The notes beneath the pieces were generated by a model, which was not told the origin of the DNA, searched no databases, and saw only the letters and a list, made by a program, of their open reading frames with translations. From Krasilnikovozyma curviuscula (taxonomy: Eukaryota > Basidiomycota > Tremellomycetes > Cystofilobasidiales > Mrakiaceae): 64,000 bases of DNA. A program made the translations under genes and the position numbers. The stretch covers positions 1 through 64,000 of the forward strand of contig MVAQ01000011.1 of NCBI GenBank assembly GCA_014825775.1, read 5' to 3'. Each line of letters opens with the position of its first letter. The first letter of the stretch is position 1. This document shows positions 10,092-21,050 of this stretch, in pieces.

Positions 10092-12363
10092 TCATTCATC
10101 TCCCATTCCATGTCCAAAGTACATCTCCAGTGCCTCCTCCTCCCTAGCCAACATGCTCTCTGTGATGGACCCCGCTTTTCCACGCATACCCTTCACGCTC
10201 ACTTTCGAGCCCGCTGTGCCACTCCTCCTCAATCTCAAGGGCAGCTTCGGTAGGTTTGGCATCCTGTTGCTCCTCTCCACCGCGCCAGAAGAGTAACTCG
10301 CTCGTGTTGGCGACGTTGGGAATCCTTCTTCTGCGGTATCACAGCCGGTGCGGTCAATGATGAAGCTGTAAGTTCTTGAAGACTCCACAGATGATTTGCT
10401 TTGGAGATGGGTGGTAGGCGAGGTTGACATGGTTGAGGAGAGGGAAGGCGCAAGTCTCGCGCGTGTTCTGATGAGGGACGAGATCCGAGCTGGGAGCGCG
10501 GCAGGCGGTTGAAGTGAGGCCACAGGTGGGTCTGAAGTAAAGAGTGTTGATAGAGGAATAGTATAGTTTTTTTCTGTCGCGGTACTTCTTTCACGAATGA
10601 CCATCTGGCTGGCTTGATCTCCTTCGATGGCCGCGAACGCTTCTTTGTGAGGCGAGAGAGCAATGTTGATGCCATCCTTCGTTTGGACCATGTAGCTGTC
10701 CATCTCCCGCATTAGCTGTAGCATCGCTGATCCAGCTGGAGCAGCGTTGAAAAGTTGCTGCGGCTGTTTTTTAGGGAAGGTCAATGCGGGGGGAGATAGT
10801 CCTTCCACGGATTGCTCGTCTGGTTGAAGTAGAGGTAGAACGGCTAACATTCGAGAACCAGTTTTTTCGTTTTGAAGGTAAGATGGGGCCGCATCTATAG
10901 GGGTAGGGGAGTAAGGGTCGAAAGCAGCCGGTAATAGAGTGACTGGCCCCTCGTTCTTCTTGACCGACGCACGCGGGGAATCAGCTAGACCAGCGGCAGC
11001 CAACAAAGCGCTGCTTCTTGTCCTCACACTGTACCTTGCCTGTAGCCTTGAGATCCGAAATTCAGGCGATGGTGCGACGGGTGAAGGGAGTGAGATGGAC
11101 ATCGTACTGATATTCTTACGATGGCCACGACGCAAGGGCGATAGATTTGTGTACGCATCGTCTTTGGGGGAGGATTTTTCAATGTCGGATAGAGTGATTG
11201 TAGGGGTGGTAAAGATGGTGTAGAAAAGTGCTATCGAGTAAGATGTCTTCATAACAGCCATAGAGAAGGGACGTAAGTCTCCGACGGTGTATATCACCAA
11301 TAACATGGGACGGCAAAGAACTCACTAACTGAAGGAAGAGAAAGATAATTCCGAGAGCAGATTCAGAGAAAAGGGGCTCAGGAATTGCTGTGATCAACAC
11401 ACCTGACGCAATTCAAGGCAGCGATAAAGTGGGTCGGAAGTATTAAACCAACTTGAGTTAAAAAACCAACTGACTCACCCATTCCAATAGCATTTCCAAT
11501 CAATATCCCACCTTCTAAGACCCTTCTTACTCGTCTCAACCACACAGCACTCACTGCGGAGCTGCCGAGTAGAACCATAAGCTGAAAAACTGCATCGATG
11601 ATGGATCCGATACCAATAGCTGCTCTACTCATATCTGGAGTCATCAAACCAGTGCCCATACCGAGCACGTAACATGCTCTCCAGACAACCTGCGCGCCCA
11701 CACCGACAAACGTCAAGACGACGAAGACGACTCTGAACCTTTGCTCGCCTACAGGGATGGGAAATGCGGTCCATGTGAGGAAGAGGAGAATGAAGATAGT
11801 GGTGAAGACCGATGTGATTTGGGATGTCAGGATGAGAGAGAAGGTCGGCGGGCTCGAGGGTATGGCGTTAGGCGGGGATGTGAAGGCGCCAGTGAAAGAG
11901 ATTAGGACGGCGGTGGAGAGGAAGAAGAGTGTTTCTGCCATAGTGGCACAAAGTATTGCTGACAGAAGAAATATTGTCGGGCTGGTTCACGGCCGAAACG
12001 AAGGTATATGTCAGTTTTCACCACACAATTCTGCGATGGGAGATGAAACACGAGAACTTAGACTCGCTGTTTTAGAACCACCCCTCTCCTGTCTCCATTT
12101 CTACTCCATCTCAACCTCACTATATACACAATCAGTGCAGCAAGTCCCAATGCCCAAATAAGGGCGGCGGGTACAACGAGAGCTTCGAGTGTGAGTGGAT
12201 GGTACGCCGGAGAGAGGAAGGGGATGTCTGAGTTTGCGAACTGTGGTATGATAGAGATGTTTGTGGATGGGAGAAGGGGTGCGGTTGGGAAGAGGTTGCC
12301 AATGGACGAGGTGATGGTCGTCGTGGCTGTCGGTGGTTGCTCCGTTGGCGTGGGAGAAACCAT
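10092..12363 (-). CDS. Unrecognised multipass membrane protein with long cytoplasmic tail
   Basis: I do not recognise the family. The likely start is 12363 (MVSPTPTEQPP, then a Ser/Thr/Pro-rich, probably extracellular segment). Hydrophobic helices follow: LVVPAALIWALGLAALIVYI (near 12.13-12.18 kb), ETLFFLSTAVLISFTGAF, TSVFTTIFILLFLTW, RVVFVVLTFVGVGAQVVW, IGSIIDAVFQLMVLLGSSAV (11.52-11.94 kb), ESALGIIFLFLQ (near 11.33-11.39 kb) and MKTSYSIALFYTIF. That gives about seven helices. After them comes a tail of about 370 residues, Ser/Pro/Arg-rich, ending at 10092 (YFGHGMGDE). Supported junctions include a GTGAGT donor after NAIGMG near 11480 and an acceptor at about 11402. The first junction, near 12060, is uncertain. 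Seven helices plus a long tail recalls a receptor, but no receptor motif is evident, so no function is proposed. Confidence 0.55.
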
Positions 12364-12786
12364 TACAAAACACGGATTTCTCTAACAGAGAGATTCAATG
12401 GTGGGGGTTTCCATTCAGGTATGGTGGGATAAGCTGCTGATGTTTCTCCATCTCTGCACCCAGTCGTAGTCGGGTTCAAAGCAAGGGAGAGGAGTTGTCA
12501 CCAGGAAACACCTGATGGGACCGAGCGAGGGGCGAAATCGATAGAAGGAGAGACGCACTGGGTGCGAGAAGAGAAGAAGGAGACGTCACTGGTCAGAGGA
12601 TGTTCGATGGAAGCCACGCTGCGCCTGCAGAAGAAGAGTCTATCTGAAACGACAGGGGCTGCCCCTCCCGTGAGAAATCAACCGCGACCAAGCAACAACC
12701 ACCTTGCAACAGGAGATGGCGATGAGGGTGTATTAATAATTGAATATAAGAGAGAGAATACCTCTAGTGATAATCTCATGTCCTCA
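12364..12786. other. Intergenic region
   Basis: Lies between the start of the membrane protein gene (12363, minus) and the stop of the CYC2-like gene (12787, minus). It should hold the promoter of the former and the 3' end of the latter. No additional gene was recognised. Confidence 0.5.
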
Positions 12787-14282
12787 TCACACGGGGTGGT
12801 TCCAAAACTTGCCAACCACAACATCCGCCTTGTCCGCGCCGTCCTCCCCTATACTTCTCACGCTGATATTCCCACCATCTTTCATATTCCTCGACACGAC
12901 ATCACCAATGAGACCTCCAACAGCGCCCTGTGTACTATATGGCCCCCGAGAGCCAGCAAGAGACTCAATCATGCCATCTGGCCCAGAGACCAGTACGAGC
13001 GTCCTTCCCACAAGCGCCTTCTCCTCGTCGCTGAACTTCCTAGCCTTCTTTTCAGCACTGAACCATCCCTTCTTAGCGCTAGACTCAGACGCTAGCACCA
13101 TTGGCAACGAGCTGGAGACGTCCTGCGACAAGAGGCGCCGTCCGCCGAGGTCCGAGATCACAAGCGACCGCAGGCGGTCGGGTTTGGGCAGGAGGTCGAG
13201 TGGGATAGGCAGATGCGAGGAGGTGTGGATCAGGGTGAAGGAGGGAGATTTAGGCGTGGGTGGGGGCAGTGAGGAGAGAAGTTGAAGGAACGGCGCGATA
13301 CCTGTCCCACCAGAGATCTATTCAGCCACCGAAAAAATACAAGTAATGGATTGTTAGTTTTCTCGGTCAGAAAACATGCATTTGATCGGGTGCGCAACGA
13401 ATAGAGGAAGACGACAAAGACTTACCAAAACAACATTCTCGAAGCTATCCAACCAGCCATTTGGGAGAACAGGTTGCGTCTGGATAGGTCCACGGACTTC
13501 AACCCAATCCATAGGCTTGAGTGAGTGGATATATCCTGCCGTCTCGGATTTAGGGGATTTCTTGACCAGAAGAGCGAGGATGGCTTCTGGTTCGTCCTGG
13601 GATGGTGGAGCTGGGATGGGCGTGTAAGGCTGAAAATACCGCAAATTGGATGGAGTGATTCAAAAGGAGGACAAATTAGTTTGTGTTGGTGAAGCTAGGA
13701 GGGACGCAACAGACTAACCCTCTCGACCTGAATGTTAGGTTCTTTAACCATGACGTGCCAGATGCCTTCAATTTTCTTAATTTCCTTCTCTTTACTCTCA
13801 ACCGCACTCTTCCTTCCGTCTAATTCAGTACCCACACCACGTTCGCCGAGCAATACGGGGTGTTCATCCGGTAACCTGAAGCTAAACACGGCGCTCTCAT
13901 TGACCTTCGCTTGACCCGTCTCGTCCTTCCAATCGCCGGTCTCTGAGTCTCTCACACCCACACCTCCTTCGTTGGATGTCACAACTGAGGTGAAGATGAG
14001 CGGGAATTTGGCGAACTCGAACGGTTGCAGACGCGGATCGGGCTTGGTCCAGAAGAAGATGTAGATGAGCGCTGGAGTCGCTACAAGCCCTAGGGGCAGA
14101 GGAAGAGTGTATCGGATGAAGTAATACCAGTCCGACATGGGCTTTGGGCGGGGTGGTGGAGACGGGTGAAGCGTGTAATGCACCATTCGATTGTCGGGAA
14201 ATCGTCTTCGAAGTGGTGATGTCTTGAAGGTGAATGATTTCAGGAAAGAGGTCGTTTGGGAGGCATGTTTGAAAGTGAACAT
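12787..14282 (-). CDS. CYC2: Mitochondrial FAD-binding reductase, CYC2-like
   Basis: Three exons, 13719-14282, 13426-13629 and 12787-13317, give 432 residues. I chose ATG 14282 because it gives a basic Ser/Thr-rich presequence (MFTFKHASQTTSFLKSF); an in-frame ATG at 14411 would place a hydrophobic stretch first. A single membrane helix follows (YTLPLPLGLVATPALIYIFF). The ferredoxin-reductase-type fold is shown by the FAD motif RPYTPI, GYIHSLKPMDWVEVRGP and the nucleotide-binding motif LISGGTGIAPF, with VSGPDGMIESLAG near the end. Such proteins are anchored in the inner mitochondrial membrane; yeast Cyc2 assists haem attachment to cytochrome c. An NADH-cytochrome b5 reductase-like role is the alternative. 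The fold is confident, the CYC2 name moderate. Confidence 0.75.
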
Positions 14283-15236
14283 GGTGAAGAGGATGAAACT
14301 GGAATATCTAGTGCTGAAGTTAAGAGTATTCGATGGCTTGGGTTTTTTTCTGAGCCCTGAAGAGAAAAACGCCAACGTCAGTAATAACGTCAATGAAAAA
14401 CTGATACTCATGCTTTTATAAGCTGACCTAGTTTATCAGAACTGCTACAGTGTACTAAAAAAATACTGCACAAAGCGCTCGATTTAGTGAAAACCAGTCC
14501 CAGCGAGCGGATGCGTTTGAAAACCTCGAGGTACGACCGTAAAAGCTGCCTGGAAGCTAAGAGAGCAAAGCACAGAGATTGCCGTCAGTATTTTCACCAC
14601 CGGATTCAGTCCAAATATTGCTTGGTTGCGACCGGGAGACGTACCTCTTGGATAAGATGTTGGTGGTCGACTAGGGGTACAAGTTGATGCGGCGCTCGAG
14701 TCGTTGGAGAGGAAAACAAAGGCAAGAATTTTCTTGGAAAGTACGAATTTCAAAACACAAGACCTAAATCCCAACACAACTAGCTTTCAGTTCCGTCTCG
14801 TTTCGGTGTTTTTGGACGTAAGCATCAAAAACCCAGTGGCGAAGAGACGAAGCGGAGCGATTGGATGAAGCACCGTCTGTATCTTACCCCGCCCATGCAC
14901 TGCAAAGGTACAGTACGTCCACTGCCCAGATGAAGATACTCTAGTAGATTATGTTTGTAAAGTAGATTTGGCCCGTATGATAACTCAGAAGCCGGGAAGG
15001 AGCTGTTGTTGCAAGATGACGGCGGTTTATATGAGTCTTTTGTTTAGAAAAGGATATCAGCTCCATTGCTGTCAAGCAGATTAGCAAGAAAAAATTCTTC
15101 CATTTTTTATAGGTTATCAAAGCGTAGGTGGGAAGGTAGTAGATACATAATGCGGTTGATGATGAGTGAATTATCTTTTGTCTATGTCGGTAGGAAGGAT
15201 ACAAATCTGCAGCAGAAGTGACGACGTGGGGAAGCC
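14283..15236. other. Long intergenic region with one intron-like block
   Basis: No clear gene. On the minus strand 14550-14644 has the form of a 95-nt intron (GTACGT donor, TTCCAG acceptor) flanked by open frame on both sides; the downstream side stays open for about 30 codons to a stop near 14460. This could be a small spliced transcript or part of the CYC2-like gene's leader. A convincing start codon and homology are missing. An MFS gene ends at 15237. Confidence 0.35.
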
Positions 15237-17369
15237 TTACAATCTATTTCCCGCCATGGCAGACATTTCTAACGTCTCCACAACAGCAGGGACATCATCC
15301 AGTTCTCTCTTTTGACTCTCAAGCTCAGCTCGGCCAGTCATCTCGACATCCTCCTCCTCTTTACCAGGCTTGACGTCAATGACTTTCTTCTCGCTTCCAC
15401 TCTCAACATCATTCTTTGGCTCCCCAACTTTCTCACTTTCTTTTCTGAAATCCGCACCACCGTCCCATCCCACCCACTTTACAGCGTGCGGACCCCTCGC
15501 GAGCAGAATCAGAATCGCTATGCCCACGCACCCGACCGAAAACCCACTGGCAGCACGCCAGCCCTTGTCATTATACAGCCTGGTCTGGACGCCCGAACCC
15601 ATCGTCTGTCCAAGGAACTGCGCGAGGATCTGGAGCGCACCCAGACGAGCACGAGCGGAGGGGTTGAGCGAATAAACCCTAGCGAAGTTCGTCACCTGTC
15701 CTAGCTGGAGACCTGTTGGAGAGGAACATCAGTCACGCTGTCCGCTAGAGCATGAGAGCGCAAAATACCGGACGTACCGACGTCGAGCGCGAAACAGATG
15801 ATGGCGGGCACAGCGGCGTTCTTCTGTGCTGCCCCCAGGCCGATTGCAAGGATTGCGATTTGGATAAACAAGGCGAAGAGCTGGCCAACCCAGGGTACAA
15901 GCCTGTCGACGAGCTTGCCGACGAGAGGGGCGGAGATGACGCCTACCACACCCGTCAGACCAAAGAGGCCGATCTCGAACGAGTTGTAGCTAAACCAGCT
16001 GGTGGTGAGATGTTGAGTGGTGTTAAGAGAAACGAAACTGATACTTACTGATACGGAGCGTCACTGAGAAGAAACGTCAGACAAGTCCACCACCCTGAAA
16101 AGACAGACGACGACATGAAGCCGATGAGCATGCATTGGACGAGCGTCGGGTACTTGAAGATGAGTGTGATCATGGACCACAGCTTCAGTAGAAGGCAAAG
16201 TTACGTCAGACACATTTACAGACTGAAAAGAAGCATCAGCACTCACCACTTGGAAGTAGTTCATACCAATCTCCTTCTTGGGGAAATCAGGCAAGAAAGC
16301 CCAACACAGTCCTAAGCTGGAGTACAGCAGGCCAACAGCGAGCCAGTAGGTAATCCTCCAACTCGCAAAGTTGGCAATGAGCCCTGAGACGACCCGGCCG
16401 ATGAGGAGGCCAAGCACAAGGCCGGAGAGGGTGATGGATATGGCGCTCCCTCGCCGGTGCTCTGGCGCGAGGTCGGCAGTGAGGGAGATCAACATCATTG
16501 GGATCACTAATTATATCGTTCTTGTATCAGCTCATCGACATCAAAGAACGTAAAATGTGCGGTGCGGTTGAGTGCTCACCAGTACAAGTGCTGATTAAAA
16601 ACGTGAGCACCTCAAATGTAACAAGACTCCGGCTGAGCGCAAGCCCTATGGTCAATGTACTCGTACATGACAGGAGTATGAGGATAAGGCCGCGTCGAGG
16701 GACTAGATCACCGAGGGACGCGATGAAGAAGAGTCCTACGGCGTAACCTGCTTGGCTTAGGACTGCTATTTCGGACGCTTGGTTGTAGGTCACGTTGAAG
16801 TCGCGAGCAAGGGTGACTAGAATCGGCTCTGAGAAACGACGACGAGGATCAATATTATATTGATATATATGGATTGAAGGAAATAAGTATGATAATGAGA
16901 ACTTACGAGCATAGTAGAGGTTCATTATTGATATCCTGTTGCAAAGTTTGGACAGGTTAGCTTTCATTCTTCCAATGCAGCATTCCATCTACCACTAGCA
17001 GCGTCGAAGTACTGAGAGATATACTCACGTAGCACAACTCCCGAAGAAGACATTCATGACCATTGTAAACGGCGGTGGGTTTGCATGATCATACCGGCAC
17101 CGTTTTGGAATCGGAAGAAACCCGAAGTCCTTTGTTCGAATGGGCTTGACGAGGGGCTGTATACGATGCAAAAGAGGAGGAAGTCAGAAATCTCTTCAGA
17201 GCTGCTGGGCCGGGAGCAGGGACAAAAGAATGGGAAGAACGAGTAAACTCACCTTTTCGACGTCGCCTGCTGACAAAGCAGAAACCTCAGCGTCGTCCTT
17301 GAGGGTGACAGCTGGTGAGCTCAAGGAAGGAGGACCTACAGCCAGTATCTCAGGTGAACTTTCCCCCAT
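15237..17369 (-). CDS. Major facilitator superfamily transporter (DHA1/AraJ-like)
   Basis: A multi-exon gene encoding a 12-helix transporter. The first ATG in frame is 17369 (MGESSPEI), leading to an acidic tail, then PLVKPIRTKDFGFLPIPKRC and a first helix (TMVMNVFFGSCAT). The N-terminal half contains EPILVTLARDFNVTYNQASE, QAGYAVGLFFIASLGDLVPR (the MFS loop 2-3 motif) and RRGLILILLS. The second part has LAPEHRRGSAISITLSGLVL and FASWRITYWLAVGLL, typical of bacterial-like drug or sugar efflux carriers. The central loop includes FPKKEIGMNYFQ. The C-terminal half ends in a cytoplasmic tail rich in Lys/Glu. Introns interrupt nearly every helix group (for example around 16060, 16510 and 16900). It probably exports or imports a small organic solute across the plasma membrane; the substrate cannot be read from the sequence. 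Confidence 0.85.
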
Positions 17370-18374
17370 TTTGACTGGTCTCTCCTCGGTGACCGTTGAA
17401 CGTTCGAGAGAGACGTGAATACGGCGTTCGACGAGCGTGGTTCTAAATTTTGGGGCCGGAAGTCGGGCGAGCTCCACGCTTCATCATAGAGCGCTAGGAT
17501 TTATCACATCACATCAGTCACAGACACAGTGAGTCTAAGTTTTTATCTGGTGCGATCCTGAGTGGATCCAGGGGAAAATCGATTTTTGTGCGATTTCTCT
17601 TGGAAGCGGTTGACATGCCGCGCTGCCCTCGACCAGATTTTGTTTTTTTTTGGATCCCTCGCCTTCGCAAGAAGAAGCTCATCGCATCTGGTCCTTCGTG
17701 TATGAGGTCACTCAAGGAAAATCTAAAATGGAAAGGCAGTGGTTCAGCTCAGGAAGGAGGCTAACCCCAGCGATCGATAGATTCGATCAAACCTCCGTAG
17801 GGACTTTACATCATTTTGTATAAGCTCATGAGGTGGAAGCCTCTATTCGATAGATCTTTTGTGTGTTTCTTCAAGCTCAAGCTGTTTCTCCATCCGGTTG
17901 TACTTTCCAGAAAGTTGGTGGCTCTCAGCTCAGTGACCCGTTTCACCTTTCTTCGAGAGGAAGAAGGCGATCGAACACCCTCATCTCGATTCCCAAATTT
18001 TCAATCTGCTGACCTTACTTCGTTAGATTATCAAATTAGTTCAATCTGTAAGTCTCCATGTATTCAAGCGCCTGGAATTGAGGATTGAAGCTGGTTCTTC
18101 GTTTTACCTCAGAAATCAACTTGCAGCCAGTAGCACTTAGTGTCAGGACTCGTAGCTAGCACCAACAATCGTCTCCAAACTAAACCACTGTCTAAGGTAC
18201 CTCAAATTTTATCTTGAAGCATTACGGCAACTGGTGAAATAGGAGAACAGATATCCCCGTCTTTGAATAATTTAGTTCTCAAAGACTAAAGCTCTCAGTA
18301 AGTAGACCCACTCTCGGTTCGACAACTTCCCACTCAATGTTCATAGCAAACTTTCTAGGTCCTGATCGATCAGA
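17370..18374. other. Intergenic region between divergent genes
   Basis: This 1-kb stretch lies between the MFS start (minus) and the start of a small mitochondrial protein gene (plus), so it should hold both promoters. A GTAAGT at about 18048 and a CAG near 18125 might mark an intron in the 5' leader of the downstream gene. I found no supported gene. Confidence 0.45.
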
Positions 18375-18884
18375 ATGCCATCTCTGTCACCAAATTCTCT
18401 ACTGCAAAGGTTAAACATGATACGCCTTCTCCCAAGTTCCACCGCCAGCACACCTTCCCGTCCCTCTTTCCAACACCTCATACGGCACTCATACAGCACA
18501 GAAGCCCGTTCAGCACCATCCTATAAACCTGTCCGACCCCCAGCAAAAGCCCCTTACCAGCCTTCGCCAGGCTTCAAAGGATACACACCTCCCAAACCCG
18601 CTGCCGTCTGGAACCAGCAGAAGGTTGCAGCTATGGTTCTCGGATTCGGTCTCATCGTTGTTGTTGCCGTTGTCAACACTCAACAAGCTATATCCACGGG
18701 TCTTTTGAATGACAACATACCGCCTGCGTTAACGGAGCAGTGGGAGAGGGACGCGAGGGCAAAGATTGCCAAGCTGAGGGAGCTGCATGGGGGTAAGATT
18801 CCGGAGGAGTTCAAGTATATTGAGATTTTTGAAGATGATCCGGAGAACAGGGATAGTGATAGAGGAAGTAGAAGCATTGTGTAG
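18375..18884 (+). CDS. Small mitochondrial single-pass membrane protein, unrecognised
   Basis: Intronless frame of 169 codons. The N-terminus is rich in Ser, Arg and Leu without acids (MIRLLPSSTASTPSRPSF, then HLIRHSYSTEA), a typical mitochondrial presequence; either the ATG at 18375 or the in-frame one 14 codons later could be used. A Pro/Lys-rich stretch follows, then one helix (VAAMVLGFGLIVVVAVV) and a charged C-terminal domain with KIPEEFKYIEIFEDDPENR. This layout (matrix presequence, one helix, acidic soluble tail) suits an inner-membrane protein exposed to the intermembrane space. I do not recognise the family and propose no function. Confidence 0.65.
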   Translation: MPSLSPNSLLQRLNMIRLLPSSTASTPSRPSFQHLIRHSYSTEARSAPSYKPVRPPAKAPYQPSPGFKGYTPPKPAAVWNQQKVAAMVLGFGLIVVVAVVNTQQAISTGLLNDNIPPALTEQWERDARAKIAKLRELHGGKIPEEFKYIEIFEDDPENRDSDRGSRSIV

Positions 18885-19487
18885 ACGAGGTACTATGTTG
18901 CGCTTTTGTTGTACTGGGACTAATAGAAAGAAATCGACTCACATCACTCTGTGATTACTCAAACAATATCCCATACGACTCGTGATACTACCGTGTATTT
19001 TTCCGCCATTATGTTGGAGCCACTACAGCGTCGTCCTCTTCACCGGCCGGCGTCAGCGCAAGCCAGAGCGTGTCCCTACCGCTCAAAACCTAAAAAACCT
19101 CCAAGTCCTTCATAACCGTCGTTGATATCTTCTTCGGTGTATGTCAGTCCGAACGATTTTGGCTTTAGCTTCCTGAAACTGCGAAACAGCGTCTGATCCG
19201 TCTTACCAATTTTTTTCCCCATCTTGTCATTCGCTGCAGAAAACGTCTCTGGTTGACAAAATCAGGTGAGAAACATCTCAAATCATCGACTGGGTTCGTT
19301 CTTATGCTTCTGATCTAGTCATGTTTACCAAAATCTTATTGTGTCTCCTTCCGTGTTTCCGTTTTCTCTTTACCTAGCAGAAAGACGCTTACAAAGTCAT
19401 CAGATCACACACCTCTTCTTCAACGGCTTTCAACCACATCTTCATTCTCTACCCGCATTTAGTTTTCCAGTCAAATATACTTCAGCA
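18885..19487. other. Intergenic region, with a possible 5' leader intron of MIA40
   Basis: Lies between two plus-strand genes. A GTGAGA at about 19266 and TTTACCTAG ending near 19377 could bound an intron of about 110 nt in the MIA40 leader. No other gene is apparent. Confidence 0.45.
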
Positions 19488-20593
19488 ATGTTCACAAGCA
19501 CATCCTCAGCTCTGAGGACTTCTCTCTCCCGATACCTCACTCACGCAAGCCCAGCTCTTCGATCAGTTACTCCAGCATCTCGGTCTTTCACTTCATCAAC
19601 TTCATCAGGCCTGAATGGTAGCAAGGGTGTCGGTGCTCTGCTCTTAGGTGGTGGATTGGTCGGGTTCACCGCTTACTCACCGTTGAAGTCGTTGCTGTCG
19701 ATGGAATCGAATGTCGTTCACTGCGATGAAGGTACGCTTCAACGTTCTTTCAAACGTTATTGACGATTCTTGAGCTGAAGGTGGCGATTTTGGTGTTCCT
19801 TCGGACTATGCTGACTCCTTGGGCGTCATGTCGATTATAGCTTCATCCACAATACTTCCAACCGCCGCCTCTGCTAGAAAAACACCTGATTACGGTTATG
19901 AAGGTCTGAAAGATGCACCCTCGAACGAAGAAGTCTCAAAGCTCCGCCAAAAATCCTCATCGCCATCCAGCGAAGAACCAACACCATCGGCCTCCTCTTC
20001 GCCAGCTACCGAAGACCACTCCCAGCAAGCAGCTTTTAACCCTGAGACTGGAGAGATCAACTGGGACTGCCCTTGCCTAGGAGGCATGGCCGACGGCCCG
20101 TGTGGGGAAGACTTCAAGGCTGCCTTCAGCTGCTTTGTGTATTCCGAGGAGGAACCAAAGGGGATCGATTGCGTTGAGAAGTTCAAGAGCATGCAGGACT
20201 GCTTCAGGGCACACCCTGAACATTATGCTTCCAGTGAGTTGCACCTTCCTTGCATTTATACACTGAGGGAGAAATGTCCGATTAGCAAACTAACGCCAAC
20301 ACATTCGCTCGTGAACCTACTCTGAAGGCATTGCTGAAGACGACCAGTACGAAGCTGAACAAGATGAGCTCGACCGTCTTGAACGTATAGAAAAGGAGAA
20401 TGCCGACTTTGAAGCTTCTTCTCCATCCTCGTCCACATCATCGTCCCCAACAGCAGCGCCTCTCGAAGCTGAAAGCATCGCCAAAGACGACTTCAAGGAG
20501 CTTGCTCCGGTAGAGTCTGTCCCTGCACCAGTGGAAGCGGAAACTATCGCTAAGGAGGATTTCCCAGAAGTCAGCGATGAAAAAACCCAGTAG
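19488..20593 (+). CDS. MIA40: Mitochondrial intermembrane-space import oxidoreductase Mia40
   Basis: Three exons, 19488-19731, 19841-20233 and 20328-20593, give 300 residues. An Arg/Ser-rich presequence and a helix ([20 protein letters not shown]) form the N-terminal anchor seen in fungal Mia40. The functional core reads [20 protein letters not shown], with the redox-active CPC, followed by two CX9C segments ([11 protein letters not shown] and [11 protein letters not shown]). Mia40 oxidises and traps small cysteine proteins entering the intermembrane space and is reoxidised by Erv1. The C-terminal tail is acidic and carries two near-copies of [12 protein letters not shown] / [12 protein letters not shown]. 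The identification is secure. Confidence 0.95.
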
Positions 20594-21050
20594 TGAGCTA
20601 CGGAGCAATATTGATGTAGATCTGCGAGTTACTGTTGAAACGGATTTTGTAAACAAAAAGGCAATCTCACGGAAAGGCGTTGGTTGCCATAGACGACGGG
20701 TCAATTACCAAGAGTAGTCTTGTCGTACACTGTTGAATAGATGCTACACCTTTCTACATTATCGCAGCTTCGATCGAGCTCACTGGAAAGGTTAAACAGA
20801 TCAATTTCTGCATTTCAATAGTTGCTGATGTCATTTTCATACTTTCGTTGTGTTGAAACCTCCTGGTCTCATATTTCAAGTAGTGGCACTCGTTCGCTTT
20901 CCTTCAATTGTGGGTCCAAGCTAAAAACAAATATCCTGCAAATTGGAATCAAAGAGATGCGCTATTGTCCGCCACGGCTTTCCCGGTTTTTCTTTGGTAG
21001 AGCTCGAGTCACAACCAACAACATTGTCCTCCCGAAACTCTTATTTCAAG
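20594..21050. other. Intergenic region
   Basis: Gap between MIA40 and the aminotransferase gene, both on the plus strand. It should hold the terminator of the first and the promoter of the second. No other feature is recognised. Confidence 0.5.
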
